Position numbers and translations under genes: made by a program. Of a DNA stretch of 64,000 nucleotides, positions 51,369-60,481 are shown piece after piece. The stretch lies in assembly GCA_965372405.1 (NCBI GenBank), contig CBDVCE010000013.1:11437-75436 (forward strand), written 5' to 3'. Position 1 is the first letter of the stretch, and every line of letters begins with the position of its first letter. The DNA is from Sunxiuqinia sp965372405. GTDB lineage: Bacteria; Bacteroidota; Bacteroidia; Bacteroidales; Prolixibacteraceae. The notes under the pieces were generated by a model. The model had not been told where the DNA came from and made no database searches. It saw only the letters and a list, made by a program, of their open reading frames with translations.

Positions 51369-53717
51369 TTAAAGTTTCACTTCAAAATATCCTTTTTCAT
51401 TAATTTTAAAATTCCCAGAATTACCTTGATACTTAAATGTGCCAGAAGATGCAACTTCACCATAAATCTCAGCATGAATTAATTCACCATCTTTCCACTC
51501 CATGCTTATTTCATAGCCACCACGTGCTTTTAATCCCTTCACGCTACCATTTTCCCAGCGTGTAGGTAATGCCGGTAATAACTCAATAATGCCAGAATGT
51601 GATTGGAGTAACAGTTCTGCAATACCAGCACAGCCACCCATGTTACCATCCAATTGAAAAGGAGGATGCGCACACAAAAGATTGCTATAGCTACCACCAC
51701 CATGAACCATCTCTGTTCCCTGACTTGCAGTAGGTCTTAACAATCTTCTAAATAATTCATAGGCACGATCACCATCTTTCAACCTGGCCCAAAAATTTAC
51801 TTTCCAGGCTAACGACCATCCTGTCCCACTGTCTCCACGAGCATTCAAGCTTACTTTTGTAGCTTCAGCCAATTCTGGATTCTCATCAATTGTTATCTGC
51901 TTGCCAGGATGCAAAGCATAAAGGTGAGACACATGTCTGTGTTTATTATCTAGAGAATCAACATCTTCTTTCCACTCCTGCAACTGTCCCCAATTTCCAA
52001 TCATAGGAGGACATATTTTGTCACGAATAGCTATCGCTTCGTTCTTAAATTCATCATCAATATCCAAAACATCACATGCCTGCACGCAGTTATTCAATAA
52101 GTCCCATGCCATTTGATGATCCATTGATGCACCCGTTGAAATACCACCGTGTTCTGGAGAATATGATGGACAAGAAACCAAGTATCCATTTTCATCTTCA
52201 ATTAAATAGTCTATCCAAAATAAGGCAGCTTCCTTCATTAAAGGATAAGCAGTTTCTCTGAGATATTTCTCATCTTGAGTAAAATCATAATGCTCCCAGG
52301 CATGTTGACACAACCAAGCCGCTCCGCCTGGAAAAAATCCCCATGGAAATCCCCATCCAGGAGCAGTGAAGCCAAATGGATTATTCATTGTATTAACGAT
52401 CCATCCACGCGTATTAAAGAATTCTTTAGCAGAAATTTTACCCGGCTCAACCAAACTCTCCATATAATCAAAAAGTGGCAGATGACATTCGCCCAAATTG
52501 GTAATCTCAGCAGGCCAGTATAGCATTTGTTGATTAATGTTCATATGGTAATCACATGCCCACGGAGGATTTGTACTGTTATTCCATTTCCCTTGCAAAT
52601 GCAGCGGCATGGCTCCTTTACGGGATGCTGCAATCATCATATAACGGCTATACTGAAAATAGAGCTGTTCTAAACCGCTGTCATTCGTACCATTTGCGTA
52701 TTCAGCAAGTCGAATATCAGTAGGAATCGAATCTCTGCTGTTCTCTCCCAAATTTAGCTCTACACGGTCGAATAAATTCTTATAATCTTTCTGATGAGCC
52801 TCTCTAATTTTTTCATAAGACTGACCTTCGAGTTTTAATAATGCTTCTTTATTCTCCTCCAGAAAATCATTTCCTTTATACTTAGGATATTCCAATGTGT
52901 ATTCAGTTGCAGCAACATGATAAATAGTAAGTGATTTTGCTGAAGAAATTTCAATTTTGCCATTTTGAAAAATGACATCCCCGTCTGTTTCAATCTTCAA
53001 ACAGGTTTCATATTGCATCCCATTGTCTGCAACTTCGCCCTGATATGAATAAATTGAGTTTGAAAAAGATTCACTGTTTTTCTGGTGAGGTGATTTATAA
53101 CTAATAGAGTAATTGGTATTCGAACCACTCTCAAAGAGATAAACCATCGATTTATTCGGATAGCTCCCAAAATACGTTCGCTTATATTCAATCCCATCTA
53201 TTTCATAGGACACTCTCCCCTCTGCATTTTCAATGTCCAGCTCACGAATATAATTCACTGGTTCACCCGTATGTTCTATGTTGATAAAAAGGTCACCCAT
53301 TGTTTGTTGTGCTCCATAGTCTCCAAACATTGAACCACCCTCTTTTTTATGGATTACACCCGTCAATTGACTACTTGCTAATTTATGAGCTTCATCCATT
53401 TTCCCTGAGGCTAATAACTCCCGAACCTGTGATAAATATTTCCAGGCATCTTTTCTATTTCCGTAGTTGTAATCTTCATTTGAGGCAGGACCTCCACTCC
53501 ACAATGAGCCTTCTGAAAACTGAATCTGTTCAGTTTCAACTCCTCCGAAGAACATTGCCCCCATATAGCCATTCCCAAAAGGAAGCGCTTCTGTCATCCA
53601 TTCTTTTGCAGGTTTATCATACCAAAGTCTCAGTCCTAATTCTTTCTTTACTTCTGGCTTACAGCTCAATATGCATAGTATACCGATGAGCATAAGATAT
53701 CTTGAAACGTTTCTCAT
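51369..53717 (-). CDS. GH95 alpha-L-fucosidase (or alpha-L-galactosidase)
   Basis: Secreted lipoprotein-like enzyme of 782 aa (Cys in ILCILSCKPEV). The GH95 start LRLWYDKPAKEWMTEALPFG is followed by NGYMGAMFFGGV and IQFSEGSLWSGGP. Candidate catalytic residues by analogy with bifidobacterial AfcA are Asn393/Asn395 (YHMNINQQMLYWPAE), Glu522 (SCPSYSPEHGG) and Asp690 (PFQLDGNMGGCAGI). The set is complete, so it should be active as an inverting 1,2-alpha-L-fucosidase or the related L-galactosidase. It is followed by the GH43-like gene 35 nt downstream. Confidence 0.92.
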   Translation of the reverse strand: MRNVSRYLMLIGILCILSCKPEVKKELGLRLWYDKPAKEWMTEALPFGNGYMGAMFFGGVETEQIQFSEGSLWSGGPASNEDYNYGNRKDAWKYLSQVRELLASGKMDEAHKLASSQLTGVIHKKEGGSMFGDYGAQQTMGDLFINIEHTGEPVNYIRELDIENAEGRVSYEIDGIEYKRTYFGSYPNKSMVYLFESGSNTNYSISYKSPHQKNSESFSNSIYSYQGEVADNGMQYETCLKIETDGDVIFQNGKIEISSAKSLTIYHVAATEYTLEYPKYKGNDFLEENKEALLKLEGQSYEKIREAHQKDYKNLFDRVELNLGENSRDSIPTDIRLAEYANGTNDSGLEQLYFQYSRYMMIAASRKGAMPLHLQGKWNNSTNPPWACDYHMNINQQMLYWPAEITNLGECHLPLFDYMESLVEPGKISAKEFFNTRGWIVNTMNNPFGFTAPGWGFPWGFFPGGAAWLCQHAWEHYDFTQDEKYLRETAYPLMKEAALFWIDYLIEDENGYLVSCPSYSPEHGGISTGASMDHQMAWDLLNNCVQACDVLDIDDEFKNEAIAIRDKICPPMIGNWGQLQEWKEDVDSLDNKHRHVSHLYALHPGKQITIDENPELAEATKVSLNARGDSGTGWSLAWKVNFWARLKDGDRAYELFRRLLRPTASQGTEMVHGGGSYSNLLCAHPPFQLDGNMGGCAGIAELLLQSHSGIIELLPALPTRWENGSVKGLKARGGYEISMEWKDGELIHAEIYGEVASSGTFKYQGNSGNFKINEKGYFEVKL

Positions 53718-53884
53718 TTTTTAGAATTAACTGGTTTTTAAAGAATCTATAATCAAAAGTGATATTGATCAAATTTTTTCAAAATGATCTTTTGTATAAA
53801 AATAAGTACAATCGCATCTATAACTATCCTGCACTATATGTTCCAAATTCAAATTAATATCTCTTCAAATAAAAACGCACCTCA

Positions 53885-56830
53885 TTATTTACCTTCAATA
53901 TAAATCAGCCAACCTTTTCGTGGTTCAATTGTAATTGAATCCTCTAAACTCCATTCTTTTGCAGATTGAAAATCTTGAATTTCTGGTGCATACAATTTTA
54001 CATTCTTCTGATTTAATCCCAATTCTTCGAATTCGATTTTCAAGGAAATTGTTTTTGGTGAATCCGAAAAATTACCTAGTGAAATCAATGATCGATCCTT
54101 CTTTTTATATACAGTTGCTTTAACATCCGGGTTATTCGTTGAAACCAATGCATTCTCGTTCCAAAAACCAATCATTTTAGCATCCTGAATCCCAAACTCA
54201 TCCCAAATTTTCCAAACGGGACGCGGATCACAGGTGACGCCTTCCGTGTGCCATGGGTGACGAACAGTCATACCATACAACATGCCTAACCAACGATTAC
54301 CACCTGCGTGAAGCATATCTCCCATTAAACCAAAAGGTATACCAGACACCTCTACCAACCAATTCTCAGGAGGCATTTTGTCGTAATGGAAACTCTCACC
54401 AAACCACAATTTATCCAGATACGGGAAAAACTCAGCATATTGCATTGCTGGTCCTTTTGAAAATCCAGTGTTCGAATGCAGATCAAGCAAACATCCCGGT
54501 TTCGTATTATCAAGAACTTTTCGCATTCGTTTTATAATACGCCGATCATAAGAAACATCATCCAAATACAATCCATCGATATCGACATTCACAACTAACC
54601 ATTTTAAACCTTCAATATAATAGTTATACCAGCGTGAATCGCCCGGAGCATTTACAATAGATGCATCAGCACTTTTATCTGGAAACCATTGATACCACTG
54701 GGGACGATAACCAGTCACCAAGTGTTCGCGCAACCAAGGATATCCACCACCATCACCGTCACCTAAAATTTCAGTTCCTAAACTACGAAGTGCCCAAATT
54801 TCGGTTGTATAGTTAGTCAACTCACGAATCGTATTGTAGATTTTAACCTTCTGTCCTTTCTCATGCATTGAACTAACAAATCCTTTCATTTCATCAACAG
54901 CAACAAAAGGATAATTAATATGTGGGTTATACTCATTGGCATGGTGAACATTTATAATTTTCACTCCAGCATTAAAATCTTCATCACGAGGCATAGGCTT
55001 TCCTCCATTATGATAGTAGCGATCGATGAACTGACTTTCATAGTTTATTTCTTTTACGGGAGTCATTAGCATAGACCATTCAAATTCCAATTCAGCCCCT
55101 TTTTCTAAGTCATGGCTTCCACTAAAAACTATTGCTCTGACTTCATTCTTATCAGTTTCAATTTTAAAACCACCTTTATTTCCATTAAACCAAGATTCCG
55201 GATATTCAGGATGGTATAAGTTCAACATTGGACCATGATAATCACTGCCTCTTAGTTCACACCATATCCCAGCATTCGTATTTCCTATCCAGAAACTATC
55301 CTGTGGCCCGTTCCATTTTGCCTTATGTTGTTGGGGTACATTTGTTCCTGGCAAATCCATTCCCATCATGTATTTTGCCACTTCTTTTTTAAATGGAATT
55401 TCCAGGCGGATATCTTTTGCATTAAAAGATTTTAATGCTTTTAACTTGATTTTATAATTTATATATCCGTCCGACTCAATTGTTCCAACACCTTCAATTT
55501 TAATATTTGCTGAAGTGCTCTCCCAAGTCCCTTTCATAATGCCGGGTTTGTTTTTCAAAAGCTGAACATTCTCAGGGCTGGTAAATTTCTCCAACCCTTC
55601 TTTCGTTTCAACAACAAATGAGATTGGGCGACTTAAAATTTCTGTCTCTTTAACTTTTATTGAGCCAGGAAATCCATTTTCCGACATGGTCATTCTTTTT
55701 CCTGTAAACCCATAAGTCTGATTACCCAATACAGAAATCGCATTGAATGGTTTAGTTGGTTCATCATCAATTCCTAATGTTGAATTCAACCACCTTAGAC
55801 GAGAATGTCTCCAGGTTTCACTATCGCCTCTATCTGCCAGAAATTTGTTTGTTATTTTTAAAGTGATATTGATGGATTGCGATTCAGAATTTTCTGCAGA
55901 TATAGTTAGTTCTCCTTCATATTTCCCTTTTGGAATATATTCATTTACATCAACCCCAATCCATAGTGGTTGAACATTGCCCTGTTTTACATCCACTTGT
56001 TTCACAAATGGTTCTCCATAAGGGTCAATTCCTTCAGTATTAAAACAAGTAAAATAACCAGCTGGAATTTCAGAATCTCCATTCTTCAAAGAGGTGAATT
56101 CAACTTTCAAATCACTTAATTCTTTTTGAGCAGCATAAACCCCCAACTGAAAAGCGTAATATTCATTCTTTTGCACTTCCCCTTCAAATTTAGTTCCGGG
56201 ACCAGACATAATCCACTTATGAGAAAGTTCGTCCAGCATGCGAATCGGGAATTTCCGATCCTCAGGAAAAACAAGAAAATCTTCTTTATGAATAGCTAAC
56301 AACGAATCTTTTTCAGATTGAAGCGCTATAATCTCCATCGGATAAAAACTATCAAAGTCAGTACGCGACTGAAACTCGACAAGTTGTGCTTTCACCAAAT
56401 TTGGTGATTCAATACTATTAATCCATTTCTGTTCAGGTTTATTTTCGAGTTCATAATAACCCCTATTATAGAATCCATAATTTTCTTGAACTTGATAAGG
56501 CAAATAATAAAAGAAGTATCTACCTGATTTTTTTATTGATCCAAGTTGCAAGTGACAGCGTTCATTATCAACCTGAAGTCGATGGATATTCCGGATGGTA
56601 TCGCCACTTTCTTCATGGATAATAATAAAACGTTTTTGTTCCGGATTTTTATCGTGCCTTCGCCATAGAATGTCCAAATCAGCAACATTACAGGATTTAT
56701 CTATTTGTAGAACAGCACGATGATTCCCTAGTTTTTCTTCCCATTGATTTTCAGATACAGAGTAATTCACCCTACTCTTTGTTGTGCAGCCCAGTAATAA
56801 GATTAAAAATAGAATTAAACTGAATTTCAT
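53885..56830 (-). CDS. Putative glycoside hydrolase, DUF6067-like with GH123-type N-terminal region
   Basis: A 981-aa lipoprotein (lipobox in ILLLGCTTKSR). The N-terminal half is beta-rich, with VQKNEYYAFQLGVYAAQKEL and IPAGYFTC as in GH123/DUF4091-type proteins. The central part resembles DUF6067: FWIGNTNAGIWCELRG, ELEFEWSMLMTPVKEI. A TIM barrel (about 620-900) contains INVHHANEYNPHINYPFV and the acidic pair in VNVDIDGLYLDDVSYDRR, plausible catalytic residues. The final 80 residues are a beta sandwich. No CAZy family can be given with confidence. Its position among GH95 and sulfatase genes implies that it acts on the same polysaccharide. Confidence 0.72.
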   Translation of the reverse strand: MKFSLILFLILLLGCTTKSRVNYSVSENQWEEKLGNHRAVLQIDKSCNVADLDILWRRHDKNPEQKRFIIIHEESGDTIRNIHRLQVDNERCHLQLGSIKKSGRYFFYYLPYQVQENYGFYNRGYYELENKPEQKWINSIESPNLVKAQLVEFQSRTDFDSFYPMEIIALQSEKDSLLAIHKEDFLVFPEDRKFPIRMLDELSHKWIMSGPGTKFEGEVQKNEYYAFQLGVYAAQKELSDLKVEFTSLKNGDSEIPAGYFTCFNTEGIDPYGEPFVKQVDVKQGNVQPLWIGVDVNEYIPKGKYEGELTISAENSESQSINITLKITNKFLADRGDSETWRHSRLRWLNSTLGIDDEPTKPFNAISVLGNQTYGFTGKRMTMSENGFPGSIKVKETEILSRPISFVVETKEGLEKFTSPENVQLLKNKPGIMKGTWESTSANIKIEGVGTIESDGYINYKIKLKALKSFNAKDIRLEIPFKKEVAKYMMGMDLPGTNVPQQHKAKWNGPQDSFWIGNTNAGIWCELRGSDYHGPMLNLYHPEYPESWFNGNKGGFKIETDKNEVRAIVFSGSHDLEKGAELEFEWSMLMTPVKEINYESQFIDRYYHNGGKPMPRDEDFNAGVKIINVHHANEYNPHINYPFVAVDEMKGFVSSMHEKGQKVKIYNTIRELTNYTTEIWALRSLGTEILGDGDGGGYPWLREHLVTGYRPQWYQWFPDKSADASIVNAPGDSRWYNYYIEGLKWLVVNVDIDGLYLDDVSYDRRIIKRMRKVLDNTKPGCLLDLHSNTGFSKGPAMQYAEFFPYLDKLWFGESFHYDKMPPENWLVEVSGIPFGLMGDMLHAGGNRWLGMLYGMTVRHPWHTEGVTCDPRPVWKIWDEFGIQDAKMIGFWNENALVSTNNPDVKATVYKKKDRSLISLGNFSDSPKTISLKIEFEELGLNQKNVKLYAPEIQDFQSAKEWSLEDSITIEPRKGWLIYIEGK

Positions 56831-56842
56831 TCTTATACGTTT

Positions 56843-59125
56843 TTAATTATTTAGATTTAAAACGATCTTATCTCCTTTCGAAAATTGAAATACAAGGATA
56901 TCCTCATCCTGCTCATAATCCTTATTACACGTGAATTCTTTTTTACCAAATGGATTCTCCAGTAAAATCTCACCACCTTTTTCGGAAGTAATCTCGACAC
57001 TAGAAAGCACTCCATTCTCTTTTTGTGCAGAAACTAGAAATGCACCATAGGTTCTTAAATTTGTGAAAGATGCATCATTCCATGACTCAGGAATTGCTGG
57101 AAAGATTTTAACTACTCCGGTATGGCTTTGAATCAACATCTCTTGGATTGCTGAAGCAAAAGCAAAGTTTCCTTCCAGAGTAAACGGACGATATGTCATT
57201 TTTGAATGCCCTGCTTTACATTGATCCCCGTTTACATGAAACGAGTTTTTCAAACAAAAACATTTGGCAAAAATACGAAGTGCTTCTGCTGCGTTTTCAC
57301 CTTCAAATGCCCTTGCATATAAATTTGCTTGCCAACTAAATGAATAACCAGTCCAGTAATCGGAGCCCTGCTTCTCAAGATTTCTCAGTGTATTTTGAAT
57401 GATCTTTTTATCAGCTTCACCCTTTGAAAAGTCAACTAATCCAAGAGGATGCAAGCCCATTAAATGAGAAAAATGACGATGCGATTCGTCATAAGGAAAT
57501 CCAGGTGCAAACATAAATCCAGTTTCTTCATCTACTGTTAGTTCAGGCCATTCTGAAAGAATCTGTCTCCATTTATCAGCTTCTTCGTTTAATCCCAACT
57601 CCTGAGCTAATTCAGCAGCCTTCTCATAATTCCAACGAATTAAAGCCAAATCGAAATTGGTTGTTTCTTTAAACCATGCCTTGGCCGAATTGTCATAGAT
57701 TTCGGGACTGGAACTCATTTTTAATTGTCTTTTACCAGCTTCATCTTTTACGGTAATATTATCCACAAATATTGCTACGTCTTTAAGCCATGGATATGCT
57801 TTCTCTTCCAGAAAATCTCGATCCATTGAATATTGCCAGTGCAAATAAAAATGATGCCCTAACCAACATGCAACACTTTGTCCAAATGAATATTGAATCC
57901 ATCCCCCCATCGGTTCACCTTCCAATGTTGTAACTCCTGGAACATTCATTCCATCAACACCAAAATAATCTTTCGTATATTTTTTAAAGGCCGGACGATA
58001 CTTCCAAAGCCAATTCAGAAATCCTTCTTCTAAATCCAGGTAATTCCCGGCATAAGCAGGCCAGTAGCTTAGTTGTGTATTTAAATCGTGATGAAAATCG
58101 CCTTTCCAAGGTGGAAGTTTTCCGTGGTCTGCAGTCCATACAGCTTGTAACGAAATTGGCGGAGCTTCCGCCCGGGCAGCAGCGCCAAACTTATACATTT
58201 CCAGATCATACTGTTTTTGAAGAAGTGAATCAGGTATTTCAACAGCCGATCTTGACCAATATGAAGTCCACCAATCTTGATGACTTTTGAATGAAGGTTC
58301 AATACCTTCTGCCAATGCTAAGGATACAAGTTCCTCCGCTTTTTTAGTCTTATCCCAACCCTTATTTTCTGAAGACACTGACCAAGTCCCAATCAACTCA
58401 CTATCCGTTGTTTTCCATTCAGTGCTAATTTGATAAGTGAATTCTCCCCACCCTTTTTGATTATATGTAAGCGAATTTTCTTCTTTAATAATTTCGCCTT
58501 GCTCATATCCTAGTTGATTTAGACTGTTACGTGACTGACTGGTAACCCCTTCTGTGTTCTCACGATTATAGGCTGGGGAAATCAACTCTATCTGAAGTTT
58601 TTCTGACAAGTTCTCAAATTTATACCAACCTACAGGATCCTGTGCATGGACAAAAGTGGTAAGTTTCACTCCATTTTCCCATTCAACAAAGCAAGTTGAA
58701 GCTGCAATATCAAGCTTTACATTCTTGATCTTTCCTAACTTCTCAATATCAAACTCCAGAGCTCCAGCTGGTATTTTTGAAGGTGCTGGCAAATTATCAT
58801 ACGGCACATCAAAAGCCAATTGAACTTCCTCATATTTACCAGCTTTCCAATGGTCGTAAACATCATCAAATTTCCATTTGTCAAAATCGATATTTTCCAT
58901 TGGGCGCAAATCCCACAGGTCAGCACGATCAAGTGAAAAACGAAGTTTTCCTTCCTTTTCCCAAATAAGCGCACCAATCATACCATTGCCAAGAGGCATC
59001 GCTTCATCCCAAACTGTAGCTAATTCATTAAAAACAAGATTGTGCTTTTTTAGTGGCAAACTTTCTTCTTTTTGAAGACAAGATGAAAGTAAAAATAAGG
59101 TAAGTAGGTTTAGTAGTAGTTTCAT
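56843..59125 (-). CDS. Divergent GH95-like hydrolase, lipoprotein
   Basis: A 760-aa lipoprotein (lipobox in LLSSCLQKEE). It shares the GH95 layout: WDEAMPLGNGMIGALIW, FSLDRADLWDLRP, HHDLNTQLSYWPAYAG, SSSPEIYDNSA, PFTLEGNFAFASAIQEML. Compared with the neighbouring canonical GH95, the first catalytic Asn is Asp (Asp347; Asn349 kept) and the Asp in FQLDGN is Glu (Glu651), while Glu475 is kept. Such changes suggest a different sugar or mechanism detail rather than loss of function. ATG 59125 fits the signal peptide better than ATG 59152. First gene of the run of hydrolases on the minus strand, adjacent to the recombination scar. Confidence 0.8.
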   Translation of the reverse strand: MKLLLNLLTLFLLSSCLQKEESLPLKKHNLVFNELATVWDEAMPLGNGMIGALIWEKEGKLRFSLDRADLWDLRPMENIDFDKWKFDDVYDHWKAGKYEEVQLAFDVPYDNLPAPSKIPAGALEFDIEKLGKIKNVKLDIAASTCFVEWENGVKLTTFVHAQDPVGWYKFENLSEKLQIELISPAYNRENTEGVTSQSRNSLNQLGYEQGEIIKEENSLTYNQKGWGEFTYQISTEWKTTDSELIGTWSVSSENKGWDKTKKAEELVSLALAEGIEPSFKSHQDWWTSYWSRSAVEIPDSLLQKQYDLEMYKFGAAARAEAPPISLQAVWTADHGKLPPWKGDFHHDLNTQLSYWPAYAGNYLDLEEGFLNWLWKYRPAFKKYTKDYFGVDGMNVPGVTTLEGEPMGGWIQYSFGQSVACWLGHHFYLHWQYSMDRDFLEEKAYPWLKDVAIFVDNITVKDEAGKRQLKMSSSPEIYDNSAKAWFKETTNFDLALIRWNYEKAAELAQELGLNEEADKWRQILSEWPELTVDEETGFMFAPGFPYDESHRHFSHLMGLHPLGLVDFSKGEADKKIIQNTLRNLEKQGSDYWTGYSFSWQANLYARAFEGENAAEALRIFAKCFCLKNSFHVNGDQCKAGHSKMTYRPFTLEGNFAFASAIQEMLIQSHTGVVKIFPAIPESWNDASFTNLRTYGAFLVSAQKENGVLSSVEITSEKGGEILLENPFGKKEFTCNKDYEQDEDILVFQFSKGDKIVLNLNN

Positions 59126-59152
59126 TTTAATTGGTTTAGAAATATATGACAT

Positions 59153-59329
59153 TAAAATTCAGGTTATTAAATCAACATCACCTGAATTACAAATTTAATA
59201 ACAAAATTAATCTATACAGCACAGCACAAAATAGACTTTTCTCTTAAAACCTTGTATTATCTTGTTAAAAATATCATTAAGATAATACTTAATACTACAC
59301 CATAAGCTGCTTTTTTATTTCTGGAAACT
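59153..59329. other. Interval upstream of GH95-like gene
   Basis: AT-rich interval without a convincing gene. It leads from the GH95-like start codon to the 21-bp repeat block, and the promoter for the hydrolase genes would have to be here if they do not depend on upstream PUL transcription. Confidence 0.35.
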
Positions 59330-59560
59330 GCGGATTCAACTCCATGAATAGCGGACACATGAACGCAACTACCATATTGATATCCCGAGTTTGCAGATTT
59401 AACTCCATGAGCAGCGGATTTGTAATCGGACTTATCGGATTGAACAAGCCAGCTACCGGATTTAACTTCGTGATGAACGGATTGGTCATCAAGAGCAGCG
59501 GATTGAACTTGAGAGCTGACGGATTTTCAGCCACGACTGCCGGGATGACAGTTGTAGCTG
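59330..59560 (+). repeat. 21-bp-period degenerate tandem repeat, eleven units
   Basis: Units of exactly 21 nt begin at 59330, 59351, 59372, 59393, 59414, 59435, 59456, 59477, 59498, 59519 and 59540. Most open with (G/C)CGGATT; the best conserved pairs are GCGGATTCAACTCCATGAA and GCAGATTTAACTCCATGAG. Because the period is a multiple of three, both strands stay open. Plus strand reads heptads such as GFNSMNS, RFNSMSS, GFNFVMN. Minus strand reads heptads such as LNPVAGL, FNPISPI, TNPLLME. Neither reading has a clear start or family, so I annotate the DNA repeat and not a gene. Confidence 0.8.
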
Positions 59561-59724
59561 GGTTTTTTAAGGGACAGTATTCTTTTAAGTGTATAAGCAA
59601 GAGCATTAACACAATTGCTTTAATATTTATGATTATGGTGTTCGTTCTCATTGCGGTTAATCTTGTTTTTGATTCTATAGAAATGTCTATGACTAATTGT
59701 CAATTGATTGGCTCAGTATTGGAC

Positions 59725-59895
59725 TTATTCAGAATATCTTGAATTTGCTCTTACAGGCGTTTGCATCAGTCCAGCTTTTTGAGCCTTCTCCCTCTTCAAC
59801 TTAATGTCTTTAACAGATTTCCCCTGATTTTGATACCATTCACTATACTGATGTTCTCCTTGCATTATTCCCAAAACCTGATTCTTAAATAAACC
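59725..59895 (-). pseudogene. Orphan 3' coding tail cut by the IS200 element
   Basis: Downstream of the IS right end the minus-strand frame reads a well-composed polar sequence, including GIMQGEHQYSEWYQNQGKSV, DIKLKREKAQKAGLMQTP and VRANSRYSE, before its stop at 59725. The amino acid composition looks like a genuine protein C-terminus. No matching 5' part is visible on the other side of the element. I do not recognise the family. Confidence 0.35.
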
Positions 59896-59919
59896 ACTAT
59901 GGACTGAAAGTACCATAGT
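59896..59919. repeat. IS end hairpin with GAA triloop, distal
   Basis: ACTATGG (59896-59902) pairs with CCATAGT (59913-59919). Inside, ACT-GAA-AGT continues the stem with one unpaired A (59912), giving a ten-pair stem with a GAA loop. Confidence 0.6.
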
Positions 59920-59926
59920 TTTCGTT

Positions 59927-59941
59927 GAGACTGAAAGTCTC
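59927..59941. repeat. Second GAA-triloop hairpin, just after tnpA stop
   Basis: GAGACT (59927-59932) and AGTCTC (59936-59941) form a perfect six-pair stem with a GAA loop, 3 nt beyond the transposase stop codon. Loop and closing pairs are the same as in the neighbouring hairpin, so the two are related. Confidence 0.6.
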
Positions 59942-59944
59942 TCG

Positions 59945-60382
59945 CTATTCAAGAATGAAATTTGAATCATCTTTGTCTGTTGGTTTTCTATGATGTTCGA
60001 GATACTCATTTACCATTTCATCTGTAATATTTCCAGTACTCCAACATCCAAAACCGATTGCCCAGAAATGCTGACCCCAGTATTTCTTCCCAAGTTCCTG
60101 GAATTCTTGCTGAAGCTTCCTTGAACTCCTTCCCTTGAGCCTCTTTACAAGTTGACTTAGAGACTGGGAGGGGCGATAGCTCAAATGCATGTGAACATGG
60201 TCGCTTGAAACAACTCCCTTTAAGATAACAACATCTTCGGCTTCACATATCTGGATCAGGATTGAGCGGCATCTCGTTTGAATATCACCATGCAAAACTG
60301 GATAGCGGTACTTTGTAGACCAAACCAGGTGCGCTGTCAAATTTGAAACGGTATGGCCATTTGATCTTTGATAAGTTGGCAT
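59945..60382 (-). CDS. tnpA: IS200/IS605-family transposase TnpA (HUH, Y1)
   Basis: A 145-aa single-strand transposase. NLTAHLVWSTKYRYPVLHGD is the usual opening. The HUH metal motif is GVVSSDHVHMHLSY. The catalytic Tyr is in ITDEMVNEYLEHH on the C-terminal helix, preceded by HFWAIGFGCWSTGN. Length is normal and the frame is intact, so it may be active. The C-terminal 15 residues (after HRKPTDKDD) are a variable tail. It is inserted into the polysaccharide locus between the GH95-like gene and the truncated GH89 gene. Confidence 0.93.
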   Translation of the reverse strand: MPTYQRSNGHTVSNLTAHLVWSTKYRYPVLHGDIQTRCRSILIQICEAEDVVILKGVVSSDHVHMHLSYRPSQSLSQLVKRLKGRSSRKLQQEFQELGKKYWGQHFWAIGFGCWSTGNITDEMVNEYLEHHRKPTDKDDSNFILE

Positions 60383-60481
60383 ATAACAAAGATAAGATTT
60401 TTAGAAGCTAAAGCGAGATGCACTAAAGTACATAGTTTTAACTATTATTGTGACCAATAAATATGTTAAAGGTTATTAAGA

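Larger units (their letters stand above)
59896..60439 (-). mobile_element. IS200/IS605-type insertion element (tnpA only)
   Basis: A minimal element: a Y1 transposase gene flanked by nearly identical direct repeats on the same strand, ACTGAAAGTACCATAGTTTT (59903-59922) and ACTAAAGTACATAGTTTT (60422-60439), differing by two single-base gaps. Each repeat sits at a hairpin. This same-strand arrangement of end hairpins is what single-strand IS200/IS605 transposition uses. The exact cleavage sites cannot be fixed from one copy. Confidence 0.7.

Noticed and set aside
59330..59560. CRISPR array
   Set aside because: The units are contiguous 21-mers with no unique spacers, and no cas genes are near.
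59295..59742. Overlapping ORFs on both strands across the 21-bp repeat (118 aa minus, 132 aa plus)
   Set aside because: Both arise because the repeat period is a multiple of three. Neither has a ribosome-binding site, a family, or a clear start, so I annotated the repeat instead.
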